Shown here: positions 1 to 8,252 of the stretch, piece by piece
Layout of the letters: each line of letters opens with the position of its first letter
Position numbering within the stretch: the stretch's first letter is position 1
Source of the DNA: Oceanobacillus sojae
GTDB taxonomy: Bacteria > Bacillota > Bacilli > Bacillales > Amphibacillaceae
Length of the DNA stretch: 64,000 nt
Assembly (NCBI RefSeq): GCF_900162665.1
Contig: NZ_LT727812.1
Span: 1,224,177 to 1,288,176, forward strand
Reading direction: 5' to 3'
Program-made: the position numbers and the translations under genes
The notes under the pieces: generated by a model
What the model was told of the DNA's origin: nothing
The model's input: the letters and a program-made list of their open reading frames with translations, nothing else
The model's database searches: none

Positions 1-209
1 CCTGCCCAAATTTGTCCCATGCCAATGGTAAAGATGATGGTTCCTGCTATAATTGTTGCGATAATTGGAATAAGATGTGTCCACAGCGCTTTTTTTGCAT
101 TTACTTTTGTTTCTTCGTCTCCGAGAATCCAAACCACAATTGGAAATAGAAATGGGGCAAAAAAGATACTAAAATAACATAATGATGATAATAATTTATT
201 TCCTTCCAT
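1..209 (-). CDS. DUF4870 domain membrane protein (3' part outside window)
   Basis: Reading the minus strand from ATG at 209 gives MEGNKLLSSLCYFSIFFAPF, then a hydrophobic stretch, WILGDEE, a short Lys-rich loop (KVNAKKALWTHL) and a second membrane segment. This pattern (a helix containing SYFSIFFAPFLFP, a polar loop with KxxAKKAL, a second helix) is the DUF4870 family of small 3-4 helix membrane proteins of unknown function. A GGAGGAG sequence lies about 12 bases upstream. The stop codon lies beyond the window edge, so only about 69 residues are visible. The next gene is divergent. Confidence 0.8.
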   Translation of the reverse strand, partial: MEGNKLLSSLCYFSIFFAPFLFPIVVWILGDEETKVNAKKALWTHLIPIIATIIAGTIIFTIGMGQIWA

Positions 210-383
210 TCCTCATACTCCTCCAATAATTCTTCCTGGAAAAAATATTTTACATGGTAATCAATTTAGTGTCCATGATAAAAGCTATTATTTTTCATAC
301 AGGTTTCTGTATAGTAAAACGTCGCTTTCCTTCGTAGAATTTTACGCCTCTCCACCATAGAAAAATCTTCATAATAAGCAAAA

Positions 384-421
384 AAATACCTCAGGGGATT
401 AACTTATCCCCTGAGGTATTT
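384..421. terminator. Perfect 16-bp stem hairpin, terminator-like
   Basis: The arms 384-399 and 406-421 are perfect complements (core ACCTCAGGGG) with a 6-base loop. There is a T run on both strands just outside the stem (TTTT at 419-422 on plus; six T on minus from 386-381). It sits between two divergent genes, so it has no obvious upstream gene to terminate. Confidence 0.6.
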
Positions 422-445
422 TACATTATATGTAAGTTCTGTTTT

Positions 446-473
446 TTGGCATGACTGTATTTAATAGTATACA
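446..473 (+). promoter_or_regulatory. Possible sigma-A promoter of helD
   Basis: TTGGCA (446-451), a 16-base spacer and TATACA (468-473) lie 80 bases upstream of the helD start and downstream of the hairpin at 384-421. The hexamers are near-consensus but the spacer is one base short, so this is only a candidate. Confidence 0.35.
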
Positions 474-553
474 TGAACGGAATATATAAGTCTATATTTT
501 TCTTTATTTCATTGCTAAAATGAACAAGACATTCAGTTAAGGAGGGTTTTGCC

Positions 554-2599
554 GTGCAATTTGAACAAGAAAAAGAAAGTTTATCCAAAGCGTTAGCAGT
601 TATCAACAAACAATATGATCGTTTAGCTGCCATACCAGAATATCTTGGCGATGATTTCACCGAAAAAGTACTGGAAGATAACCGGAGGAGATTAAGAGAA
701 TCTTTAACCATTGCCAAAAGAGAACCTTACTTCGCCCGGCTCGATTTTAAGGATGAAGAAAGCGAGGAAGTAAAAGCCACTTATATCGGAAAAGCAGGTG
801 TTTTTGATGAAAGTACCGGAGATGTACTGATTACTGACTGGCGCGCCCCGATTGCCAGCCTGTTCTATGGTTTCAGCGGGAGTGAAGATGACGTCTACTA
901 TCAATCTCCAGATGGCGTTGTGGAAGGTGAAATTTATTTAAAAAGAAATATTGTCACCTATGAACAGGTGCTGCAAAGGGTGGTAGACCGATATATTCGT
1001 GGAGAACAGGAATCATCAGGGGGAGATGAATTTTTATTATACAAACTGGAGGACCAAAAGGATAACAGGCTGCGTGACATTGTTGCCACTATCCAGGGAG
1101 AACAGAATGAAATCATCCGCTATCCCTTGAACAAGGCTGTTATTATCCAGGGAGTTGCCGGCAGCGGGAAAACAACAGTGGCGCTGCACCGGTTAGCCTA
1201 TCTGTTATATGAATACCGGGAACAATTAACAGCACATCGGATGATTATTTTTGCACCAAACACTATTTTCCTTGATTATATTTCACAGGTGCTGCCTGAA
1301 TTGGGTGTCGGAGATATTGTCCAGACAACCTTTCCAAAATGGGTTATGACCTCCATTATCGATGATCCAAAGTGTAAACTGGAATCTCTCAGTGAAAGAA
1401 GAAAAGCTTTTTTTGAATCAGATACAGCCAATCAGGATAACTGGAAAGGTTCGTTGGAATTTCAAAAGCAAATTAAAGAACAATTATCACAATTAGAAAA
1501 AGAATGGCTGCCTGAAGAAGATTTTATCCCCTGGGAAAATAAGCAGGGTGTTCCACTGGAAAAAATTAAAAACTGGATAGAAACAGATTTTAAAGATAAC
1601 CCTGTCACTAAGAAATATGACAGACTGAAAGCAAAGTTAACGCGCTGGGTGGAAATTGAAGCGAAGATGTATGAAGAGAAAAAAGAACAGGACCAAGCCA
1701 GTAAAGATGGCAAAAAGGAACTACGAAGATATTTACGGAAATGGAAAAGGAGAAAACCTTATGAGCTGTATGCTCAAATCTTAAAAAACATGGGAAGAAA
1801 AGATCTTCTGCCGCCGAAGGATAAAATAACTTTGGATGATCTGGCTCCCCTGCTCGATATTCATGATTATTGGTACGGAATGGACAGGGAAGAACGGTTT
1901 GACCATGTTGTCATTGATGAAGCTCAAGACTTCTCCCCTTATCAGGTAGCTGTATTAAATGCGCGCACCAAAACAGCTGCCTTTACCATATTAGGAGATC
2001 TAGCACAGGGTATCCATAGCAATGAAGGCATTGATGAGTGGGAGAATTTTATTGATTTGTTCGGTACATCCCGCGCAAAATTCTTCCAAATGACAAAAAG
2101 CTACCGCTCCACCTATGAAATCATTGCGTTTTCCAACACGATCCTCAGTCATCTGTCCAACCGTCCCGCCTATGCTGAACCGGTATTTCGAAGCGGCGAG
2201 GATGTGCATATTCAGCATGTAAAATCAGAAGAAAAATCAGCTAAAATCATAAACTGGGTTAACGAAATGAAGGATCAGGGTATGAAAACCATCTCAGTTA
2301 TTTTAAGAACAGAGGCAGAATGTAACGAGATTTATCCAAAATTAAAAGAAGAAATTCCCGGGCTGACAATGATTACAACTGAAGATAAATCGTACGAAGG
2401 TGGAATCTCCTTATTACCTGTGTATGTGTCAAAAGGGCTGGAATTTGATTCTGTTTTAATGGTTGACGTCGATGAAGAACATTATCCCGAGACAGAGCAG
2501 GCAACCAAATTGTTATATGTCGGCTGTACAAGAGCACTGCATCATTTATCTGTTATTTACAGCCGGGAAGCATCCAAGCTGATTTCTAAAGAATTTTGA
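554..2599 (+). CDS. helD: HelD-family UvrD-like ATPase, RNA polymerase recycling factor
   Basis: This is a 681-residue superfamily 1 helicase-like ATPase. The N-terminus is a charged coiled-coil region (about 1-60), followed by the HelD signature YIGKxGVxDE...DWRAPIASLFY (about 77-105). Walker A is GVAGSGKTT (200-208) and the DEAQ box (VVIDEAQDFS) is near residue 455. The C-terminal SF1 motif VSKGLEFDSV is also present. HelD proteins bind stalled RNA polymerase and release DNA and RNA using ATP. The length fits the shorter Bacillaceae HelD type. Translation starts at GTG 554, eight bases after AAGGAGGG. The gene appears monocistronic, ending near the hairpin at 2886-2940. Confidence 0.88.
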   Translation: MQFEQEKESLSKALAVINKQYDRLAAIPEYLGDDFTEKVLEDNRRRLRESLTIAKREPYFARLDFKDEESEEVKATYIGKAGVFDESTGDVLITDWRAPIASLFYGFSGSEDDVYYQSPDGVVEGEIYLKRNIVTYEQVLQRVVDRYIRGEQESSGGDEFLLYKLEDQKDNRLRDIVATIQGEQNEIIRYPLNKAVIIQGVAGSGKTTVALHRLAYLLYEYREQLTAHRMIIFAPNTIFLDYISQVLPELGVGDIVQTTFPKWVMTSIIDDPKCKLESLSERRKAFFESDTANQDNWKGSLEFQKQIKEQLSQLEKEWLPEEDFIPWENKQGVPLEKIKNWIETDFKDNPVTKKYDRLKAKLTRWVEIEAKMYEEKKEQDQASKDGKKELRRYLRKWKRRKPYELYAQILKNMGRKDLLPPKDKITLDDLAPLLDIHDYWYGMDREERFDHVVIDEAQDFSPYQVAVLNARTKTAAFTILGDLAQGIHSNEGIDEWENFIDLFGTSRAKFFQMTKSYRSTYEIIAFSNTILSHLSNRPAYAEPVFRSGEDVHIQHVKSEEKSAKIINWVNEMKDQGMKTISVILRTEAECNEIYPKLKEEIPGLTMITTEDKSYEGGISLLPVYVSKGLEFDSVLMVDVDEEHYPETEQATKLLYVGCTRALHHLSVIYSREASKLISKEF

Positions 2600-2694
2600 T
2601 TGTATAAAGCCCTTAAGCAAAATTATTCTAAATGGAAGGATAAAAAAACCAAAGCCTGCGGGTTGAATCGGTTTGCGGTGTTTAGCATAGAGGT

Positions 2695-2976
2695 ATGAGA
2701 AATAGAGGCACATACTTTCAAAATCTTATGGATAAACGCTTTAACAAATTTGAATCGGAATTAGCATCTGTAAAAAAGAGAGCAGATTTGACATATCAAG
2801 AGGTCTTATCCATACGTGAAGATATGACAATGAGTAAAGAAAAAGAGAATAAAATGAACAAGTATCACAACATTCTGCAACATACAAATCCACATATTCC
2901 GCAGATTTACATACTGCGGAATATGTGGATTTATTTTTTTAATACAGCTTATCAGCTTACAAACTCAACACCATAA
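2695..2976 (+). CDS. Doubtful small ORF, possible gene remnant
   Basis: Ninety-three codons; the first ~50 residues (DKRFNKFESELASVKKRAD and onward) look like a genuine charged coiled-coil segment. The last third is translated from the terminator hairpin at 2886-2932 and is unlikely to be protein-coding by design. There is no convincing ribosome binding site. It may be the stub of a lost gene that once ended at that terminator. No family recognised. Confidence 0.25.
   Translation: MRNRGTYFQNLMDKRFNKFESELASVKKRADLTYQEVLSIREDMTMSKEKENKMNKYHNILQHTNPHIPQIYILRNMWIYFFNTAYQLTNSTP
2886..2940 (+). terminator. Rho-independent terminator
   Basis: A 19-bp perfect stem (2886-2904 with 2914-2932, core CATATTCCGCAG) and a 9-base loop are followed by ATTTTTTT on the plus strand. 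It terminates rightward transcription (helD or the small ORF after it) and may also help the convergent gene ending at 2952. Confidence 0.85.
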
Positions 2977-3386
2977 TACGTTAGAACAGCAATAACAATA
3001 CCATAAATCAAAATACTGCCCCCAGCGGAGACGAATAACTTCAGCTTATTCATTCCAATTCCATTGGCAATGACCGCAACAGCCCAAGAACCAATGATAG
3101 GTGTAAGCAATACAACAACCAACGGTCCTTGCTTTTCTATACGATATTTATACTTGCTGTTTGCTAATTTATCCAGCCACTTCTTAATACGTTCAGATTT
3201 TGCAAGCAGCTGATAGAAAAAGGCTATCATCGGGACCGGAAGAAAATTTCCAAATCCTGACCAGATAATTGAAGAAACTGCATCTAATCCCATCACCATT
3301 GAGGCAGGTATTGCAACATATATCTCTAACATAGGAAAAAATCCCATGAACCATGCAGAAGCTGCCAGCCATAAATAATTCAACAT
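2952..3386 (-). CDS. Small multidrug export-like membrane protein (COG2426)
   Basis: The protein has 144 residues and four or so hydrophobic segments. The motifs FFPMLEIYVAIPASMVMGLD near the N-terminus, a central basic loop (KKWLDKLANSKYKYRIEKQG) and a TPIIGSWAVAVIA segment match the COG2426 'putative small multi-drug export protein' family. The function is poorly established despite the name. ATG at 3386 follows GAGGGG by nine bases. The gene is divergent from the MerR-type gene, a common arrangement for an effector-controlled membrane protein and its activator, so the MerR protein is the likely regulator (inference). Confidence 0.75.
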   Translation of the reverse strand: MLNYLWLAASAWFMGFFPMLEIYVAIPASMVMGLDAVSSIIWSGFGNFLPVPMIAFFYQLLAKSERIKKWLDKLANSKYKYRIEKQGPLVVVLLTPIIGSWAVAVIANGIGMNKLKLFVSAGGSILIYGIVIAVLTYYGVEFVS

Positions 3387-3435
3387 AAATATATTCCCCT
3401 CATTCTCTTACACTGTATGTTCTTATTTTCTATAG

Positions 3436-3462
3436 TATAATATAAAGTATATGGTTACCATA
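3436..3462 (+). promoter_or_regulatory. MerR promoter with 13-bp palindromic operator
   Basis: A TATAAT (3436-3441) is followed by the perfect palindrome TATGGTTACCATA (3450-3462). The palindrome is the best candidate binding site for the adjacent MerR protein. It also covers the first in-frame ATG (3451), which argues that translation really starts later, at 3490. Confidence 0.45.
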
Positions 3463-3489
3463 CACTCAAGTGAAAAGTTGGTGAAAAAT

Positions 3490-4313
3490 ATGAAATCCTC
3501 TAAAAAACTGATGACAACTGGAGAATTTGCGGATTTATGTGATGTAAAAAAGCAAACGCTTTTCCATTATGATGATATTGGTCTGCTAGAGCCTGAATAT
3601 AAAAACGAAAATGGATACCGCTATTACACCATTCAACAAGCTGAGGCATACAGCATGATTGATATGTTAAAAGAGATCGGAATGTCTTTAGCAGAAATCA
3701 AAGACTTTTTACAACCCAAAAACACGAAGAAAATTACTGACTTATTAACAGAAAAAGAAAAATTGGTGGACATAAAAATCCGGAAAATGGAGCGTATACA
3801 GCACCTCATTAAAAATCAAAAAAACAAATTGAAGAGGCATCACAGTTAGATCTTGAACGATTCACAATCGAGGATATGGCTGCGGAACAGATTGTACTAA
3901 GCGAAAACATTTTAAATTACTCTCATAAAGACATCACAAAAATGATCATATCATTTATGAAATATGTCAAGCAGGGAGATATCAAGGTGGAAAATTGGGG
4001 TTCCCTTATTCGCCAGGAACAGATAGAGACAGGAGATTATCTTAATTACTCTAATTTTTATTTGCGGGAGAACCAGCTTCATTTAACAGAAGCATTTACA
4101 AAAAAAGCCGGAAAATATGTGATTGGCTACCATAAAGAAAGCTACACCAATACGAATAAAACATATGAAAAAATAAAAGATTATTTGGAAAAAGAAGGAT
4201 ATCGTATTTGCGGTGACAGCTTTGAAGAATATCTATATCTAATGGATGGAATTAGCTCAAATATCGAAGCAAATTATGTAACAAAAATAATGATGGAAGT
4301 GGAAGAAAAATAA
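3490..4313 (+). pseudogene. MerR-family regulator split by a -1 frameshift at an A7 tract
   Basis: Two reading frames together make one MerR-family protein. The first (to the TAG at 3847-3849) encodes the winged-helix DNA-binding domain (TTGEFADLCDVKKQTLFHYD, then GYRYYTIQQAEAY) and the start of the linker helix. The second (through 4313) continues the linker as QIEEASQLDLERF and encodes a GyrI-like effector domain. The frames join at the A run 3818-3824, where a -1 shift restores about 275 residues, the normal size of BltR-like MerR activators. In the upstream frame the run reads A AAA AAC, a classic slippery heptamer. It is either a decayed gene, a phase-variable homopolymer or a programmed frameshift; I cannot tell which. 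The ATG at 3451 lacks a ribosome site and overlaps the operator, so 3490 is preferred. Confidence 0.75.
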
Positions 4314-4390
4314 AATGAAACTTTATTGAGTGAGAGTTTTGTCCTCCCTGCACCATATTGGCATACCCCTGAAAATATGATGTAAACAAC

Positions 4391-4433
4391 GGCCACAATA
4401 AAGTTGTGAACGAATCCGGTCTTTACTGTGGCC
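4391..4433. repeat. Imperfect inverted repeat between convergent genes
   Basis: GGCCACAATAAAG (4391-4403) pairs with CTTTACTGTGGCC (4421-4433) with one mismatch and a 17-base loop. It lies between the convergent merR and cyclase genes. There is no T run, so it may be a weak terminator or an unrelated relic. Confidence 0.4.
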
Positions 4434-4515
4434 CTGCTCTCACATAGAATGGTTCAAAGCTTCTCTATTCTTAAAGCTGGTGTTTTACAATCAGTTGTAC
4501 AACGAATAAAATATT

Positions 4516-5253
4516 TTATTCATTTGGTGCAACGGCAAAGCACCTTGAGGTAAATCCTGGCGCATCTACAACTGCCGGGAATGTACAAAAGATTAAGGAT
4601 CCCTTCGCCGGAAGCTGATCCAGATTACGCAGCATTTCCACCTGATACTTCTCCTGTTTCAAATAGTATAATTCAGCTGCCCAAAGTGCTGTTTTGGAGT
4701 TAACAGCCGGATCGGTATCTGGCGGCTCATGACCAATAGCTGCAACATTTCTTTCTTCACACAGATATTCTAAAGCAGGTTGTGTCCAGCCGGGATAATG
4801 AAGATCCCCCTTAGCATCTTTATTAAAAAATGCTTTCCCCTCACGCTTGTGCCAGTCGCTACGCATAGCAACAAAACAATTCTCTGGAATCACTCCATGC
4901 TGCGCTTCCCATCTTTTTATGTCTTCTACGCTCATGCCAAAATCATGATTTTCAGCGACTTCTCCCGAGACATCGATAACACAAAGTGGATAGACCATTT
5001 CTTTCACACTGATTTTATCTAATGTCTTTCCGTTTTTAATAAAGTGGAATGGAGGGTCTACATGGGTTCCAAATTGGCTGATCATTGTATATTCCCGGGC
5101 ACTTACCTTTTCTTTATCAAAAGTCATTATATCTTCAACCTGTAAATTACGAAAACCTTCATAATGCGGTGTTTTTTCATCAATTGTGTAGCTTAAATCC
5201 ACCCATTTATATTGATCAGATTTCATCTTCTCCAGCATTTTCCAAAGCTCCAT
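4516..5253 (-). CDS. Cyclase-family hydrolase (kynurenine formamidase-like)
   Basis: The 245-residue protein carries the cyclase-family signature SQFGTHVDPPFHF near residue 60, the metal-binding HxGTHxDxPxH-type motif of PF04199 in slightly altered form (the first position is Q-F instead of H-x). Members include kynurenine formamidase (KynB) and isatin hydrolase and hydrolyse amide or lactone bonds using Mn or Zn. ATG 5253 follows GGGGAGAGG. It starts 16 bases after the PLP enzyme gene, so the two form an operon. The substrate is unknown; tryptophan catabolism is possible but not shown. Confidence 0.78.
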   Translation of the reverse strand: MELWKMLEKMKSDQYKWVDLSYTIDEKTPHYEGFRNLQVEDIMTFDKEKVSAREYTMISQFGTHVDPPFHFIKNGKTLDKISVKEMVYPLCVIDVSGEVAENHDFGMSVEDIKRWEAQHGVIPENCFVAMRSDWHKREGKAFFNKDAKGDLHYPGWTQPALEYLCEERNVAAIGHEPPDTDPAVNSKTALWAAELYYLKQEKYQVEMLRNLDQLPAKGSLIFCTFPAVVDAPGFTSRCFAVAPNE

Positions 5254-5269
5254 ATACCTCTCCCCTTTC

Positions 5270-6511
5270 TCAGCCTTTTATTGTTTGAATAATTGCCTTT
5301 GTACCTTTTATGAACCTCATCACTTCTTCCTCTGTGTTATAAGGAGCAAGCCCTGCACGGATAAAAGAACCGCTGTTCCGGATTCCTAATCGTTCAGCCA
5401 GAATTTTTGCATAGAAATCGCCCTCAGCAATAAATATACTATGCTCTTCACACATGCGGATGCAGAATTCTTTTGGTGAAATACCTTCCACCCTGAACGC
5501 CACAGTAGGTGTTTTAGGAACAGAAGCATCTGCCTGGTACAGCTTCACTTTATCTATTTTGGCAAGCTCTGACCGCATTTTTTCAGCTAAATTATTCTCA
5601 TAAGCTTCTATAGCCTGATAGCCGGATTTTATTTGTTCCTGGAGGGTTTCTCCACTGCCCAGACTTGCTATAAATTGAACTGCGCTCGAAACAGTTGGTA
5701 TTCCTTCATGGTTTTGCGTTCCCATTTCAAGGCGGTCTGGTACATTTCCGGGGGCAGGAACAACCTTATAAACATCTAAGCTTTCAAATAAATCTCTGCG
5801 GATAATTGCCATTCCTACATGAGCAGCAAAAAATTTATAAGCAGAGGAAAAGAGCATATCAATATTTTGCTCTTCCATATCAACGTACATATGTGGAATA
5901 GCATGAACCGCATCAACCGCAACCAATGCACCAACTTTTTTTGCCTGCTCTGCGATTCTTTTTACATCAGTAATTGTACCAATACAATTAGAAGCGGATC
6001 CAACAGCCACCAGCTTTGTTTTAGAAGTTAATAATTCTGGTAACATTCCTAAGTCCAAAGTAAGTGTAGAAGGGTTAAAAGGAATATATTTTACGATAAC
6101 TCCTTTATCTTCAGCAGCTGTTCTCCAGGAATCAATATTAGAATGATGCTCTAATTCCGTCAGGATAATCTCGTCCCCTTCTTTCCAGGAACGTGCTAAT
6201 GCCCGGCTTACAGCAAACATCAAAGAAGTTGCATTAGGCCCAAAAGCTACTTCTGCTTTCTCAGCATTAAACAGTGATTTTATATCTTGCTTCGCTGTTG
6301 CAATTAGTTCTTCTGTTTCAAAACTTGTCGGAAAATTCCCGTGCAAATTTGCACCGCCGCGGGTAAGGTAGTTTGAGATTGCATCAATAGCACTCTGCAG
6401 TGTCTGCGCTCCACCAGGTCCATCAAAATAGGCCACTGTTTTATCATGATAGGCACGCTGCAGTGAAGGAAACTGTTTACGAATTTCTTCTATAGGATAA
6501 GCTGCATACAT
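5270..6511 (-). CDS. Class V aminotransferase, cysteine desulfurase-like (VC1184 subfamily)
   Basis: This fold-type I PLP enzyme of about 413 residues has YFDGPGGAQTL near the start, the phosphate-binding ELEHHSNIDSWR segment, VAVDAVHAIPHM containing the PLP-binding Asp, and the Schiff-base Lys in SSAYKFFAAHVG. These features fit the cysteine desulfurase-like VC1184 subfamily, which also resembles kynureninase. ATG 6511 follows AAGGAGG at seven bases and is preferred over the TTG at 6514. It is the first gene of an operon with the cyclase; the divergent GntR gene is the likely regulator. The reaction is not assigned. Confidence 0.8.
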   Translation of the reverse strand: MYAAYPIEEIRKQFPSLQRAYHDKTVAYFDGPGGAQTLQSAIDAISNYLTRGGANLHGNFPTSFETEELIATAKQDIKSLFNAEKAEVAFGPNATSLMFAVSRALARSWKEGDEIILTELEHHSNIDSWRTAAEDKGVIVKYIPFNPSTLTLDLGMLPELLTSKTKLVAVGSASNCIGTITDVKRIAEQAKKVGALVAVDAVHAIPHMYVDMEEQNIDMLFSSAYKFFAAHVGMAIIRRDLFESLDVYKVVPAPGNVPDRLEMGTQNHEGIPTVSSAVQFIASLGSGETLQEQIKSGYQAIEAYENNLAEKMRSELAKIDKVKLYQADASVPKTPTVAFRVEGISPKEFCIRMCEEHSIFIAEGDFYAKILAERLGIRNSGSFIRAGLAPYNTEEEVMRFIKGTKAIIQTIKG

Positions 6512-6551
6512 CAAATTCCTCCTTGGATCTGAAAATTTAGTTTATTCATCA

Positions 6552-6580
6552 TTGTCCAACACTTACCTACATGATATAAT
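6552..6580 (+). promoter_or_regulatory. Sigma-A promoter of the GntR gene
   Basis: TTGTCC (6552-6557), exactly 17 bases, then TATAAT (6575-6580), reading toward the GntR gene 140 bases downstream. It lies in the region shared with the divergent PLP-enzyme gene. Confidence 0.55.
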
Positions 6581-6719
6581 AACGTGTATATCCGTGTCAC
6601 AAAACAAACAGTTTTACGAATCTTCCTATTAATAGTATTTTAAACAATACAAAATCTGAAAATTTAAATATAAAATGATTTAAAAAAAGAACAAATGAAG
6701 AAATGAGGGAGCTGACATT

Positions 6720-7406
6720 GTGCCGAATAATTATCTGAAAGAAAAGCTGGAGAAAAACCCTTTTATTGTCTTAGGTAAAGAAGTATATAAAGTTTTATAT
6801 AATGATATTATCCAGCTGAATATTCTGCCTGGAACAAGATTAAGTGAATCAAAAATTGCTAAAGAATTCGGTACGAGCCGGACACCGGTTAAGAACGCAA
6901 TCGACCGCCTAAAGGAGGACGGTTTAGTAGTTTCCGAACAAGGGAAGCCATATGTAATTACTTTAAATAAAAGAGAAGGACGTCAGCTTTATGAAGCCAG
7001 ATTGGCTTTAGAGGGATATGCTGTTTTTCTGGCAGCAACCAGAATCAGTGACTCACAGCTGGAACGATTACATCAATTGGTCATTGATTATAATAATTCA
7101 GCGAATACGGAAGAATTTCTGAATCATGCCTACTATGATCATGAATTTCATAAAACAATCATGGAAGCGGCAGACAGCCCTTATATTATGCATTTATACG
7201 AAACTATTGAAAGCAGAATACTGCATTACCGGAATTCTTTGTTGATTAATATTCCATCTCACCGTTTTCGTACAATCCTTTCACGGGCGGGTAAGTGTCA
7301 TACAGCTATTTATAATGCTATACGATTAGGGTTTGCGGAAATTGCAAAAAATGAAATGGAACGGGATATTAACGGAATGATGGATGTATTTGTAGAATGG
7401 AATTAG
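6720..7406 (+). CDS. GntR-family transcriptional regulator, FCD type
   Basis: The 228-residue protein has an N-terminal winged helix-turn-helix (PGTRLSESKIAKEFGTSRTP followed by VKNAIDRLKEDGLV, about residues 38-72) and a helical FCD-type ligand domain. The latter includes EARLALEGYAVFLAA and metal-site histidines in YYDHEFHKTIMEAA. FadR/FCD regulators respond to carboxylates or amino acids. The start is GTG 6720, about eight bases after GAGGGAG. It is divergent from the PLP enzyme/cyclase operon, its most likely target (inference). Confidence 0.88.
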   Translation: MPNNYLKEKLEKNPFIVLGKEVYKVLYNDIIQLNILPGTRLSESKIAKEFGTSRTPVKNAIDRLKEDGLVVSEQGKPYVITLNKREGRQLYEARLALEGYAVFLAATRISDSQLERLHQLVIDYNNSANTEEFLNHAYYDHEFHKTIMEAADSPYIMHLYETIESRILHYRNSLLINIPSHRFRTILSRAGKCHTAIYNAIRLGFAEIAKNEMERDINGMMDVFVEWN

Positions 7407-7449
7407 ATAGTGACTTTCCACTTTTGAGCGAAAAGTCACTATCTTTTAT
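7406..7449 (+). terminator. Terminator of the GntR gene
   Basis: GATAGTGACTTT (7406-7417) pairs perfectly with AAAGTCACTATC (7432-7443), followed by TTTTATTT. The stem begins at the last base of the stop codon. The remaining ~170 bases up to the ArsR gene show no feature I can support. Confidence 0.75.
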
Positions 7450-7619
7450 TTACATCCTTCTAACCATGATCCCCTTTAATACATCACTTCTTGAATTCAT
7501 CCAACTGATCTCCATCTCTTCAACAAATTCAATCGCTTCTTACAGCTATATGCCTGTGACCTGGCTAATGTGGCTTGCTCCATATCTGATCAGATTAGTA
7601 TAAACTAATTAAAATCGGC

Positions 7620-7964
7620 TTACAGCTCTTCCTTCTTTTCTGTCATAACCTCCATGACATCATCCAATAAATTCCGCAATTTATTAATTTCCGACGCTGC
7701 ATTGGAAAGATAATAATAATTCTTCGTCCCCTCCCGGCGGATATCAACAATTCCTATTTGCTTTAAAATTTTTAAATGATGGGATACAGCCGGTCGTGAG
7801 AGCTCCGTCAAATCCGTTAAATCAATTACTCGCAGCCCTTTACAGGCATGGTCATTCAACAAAGCTATAATAATAATTTGCCGTTTTTCATCGCCTAAAG
7901 CGATAAGAAAATCTTTTACTTCTTCAAATCCATATTTTAATTTTTCCATTTTGTCCGTTTTCAT
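7620..7964 (-). CDS. ArsR/SmtB-family repressor
   Basis: This 114-residue winged-helix protein has the recognition region LTELSRPAVSHHLKILKQIG followed by a wing with GTKNYYYL. No Cys metal-binding motif is visible in the alpha-3 helix, so it is probably not a metal sensor. It is divergent from an NADP-dependent oxidoreductase gene, a frequent pairing in Bacillaceae, and the shared intergenic region has matched operator-like repeats. It probably represses both its own gene and the oxidoreductase. Confidence 0.85.
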   Translation of the reverse strand: MKTDKMEKLKYGFEEVKDFLIALGDEKRQIIIIALLNDHACKGLRVIDLTDLTELSRPAVSHHLKILKQIGIVDIRREGTKNYYYLSNAASEINKLRNLLDDVMEVMTEKKEEL

Positions 7965-8005
7965 ATAAATCCTCGATTCATCTAGTTGGTATAATCGTTC
8001 AAATT

Positions 8006-8050
8006 ATTAAACCATTAATTTTCAAACAAGTCAACGCTGCTGACTTGTTT
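8006..8050 (-). promoter_or_regulatory. Promoter and inverted repeat upstream of arsR-type gene
   Basis: On the minus strand TTGACT (8034-8029), 17 bases and TTTAAT (8011-8006) form a promoter toward the ArsR gene, followed directly by the TTTGAAC element. The -35 lies inside a 10-bp inverted repeat (AAACAAGTCA 8024-8033 / TGACTTGTTT 8041-8050). Confidence 0.5.
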
Positions 8051-8161
8051 AAAACTTTAAAATTACCTCTCTATCATCCCACCTATAAAGAAGTGGGCTT
8101 TCTCGTTCGGAAAATCTGTAATTAAAAGGTTACTTTTCAAGCTCTCTTTTATATTTTTCAG

Positions 8162-8223
8162 TTGACTTTTTTTAAAAATCCATCTATTATTCATTATTAG
8201 TTCAAAGGTTTAAATATTTGAAC
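8162..8223 (+). promoter_or_regulatory. Oxidoreductase promoter with ArsR-type operator
   Basis: TTGACT (8162-8167), 17 bases and TATTAT (8185-8190) make a good promoter. Immediately downstream, GTTCAAA (8200-8206) and TTTGAAC (8217-8223) form an inverted repeat. The same TTTGAAC element occurs on the minus strand just after the ArsR promoter, so it is a plausible ArsR operator. Confidence 0.55.
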
Positions 8224-8252
8224 CATATTATTTAAAAAGGGAGCTCTTTAAA

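Noticed and set aside
7397-7603. 68-codon frame starting inside the GntR gene end
   Set aside because: Runs through the terminator hairpin, has no ribosome site and a random-looking hydrophobic composition.
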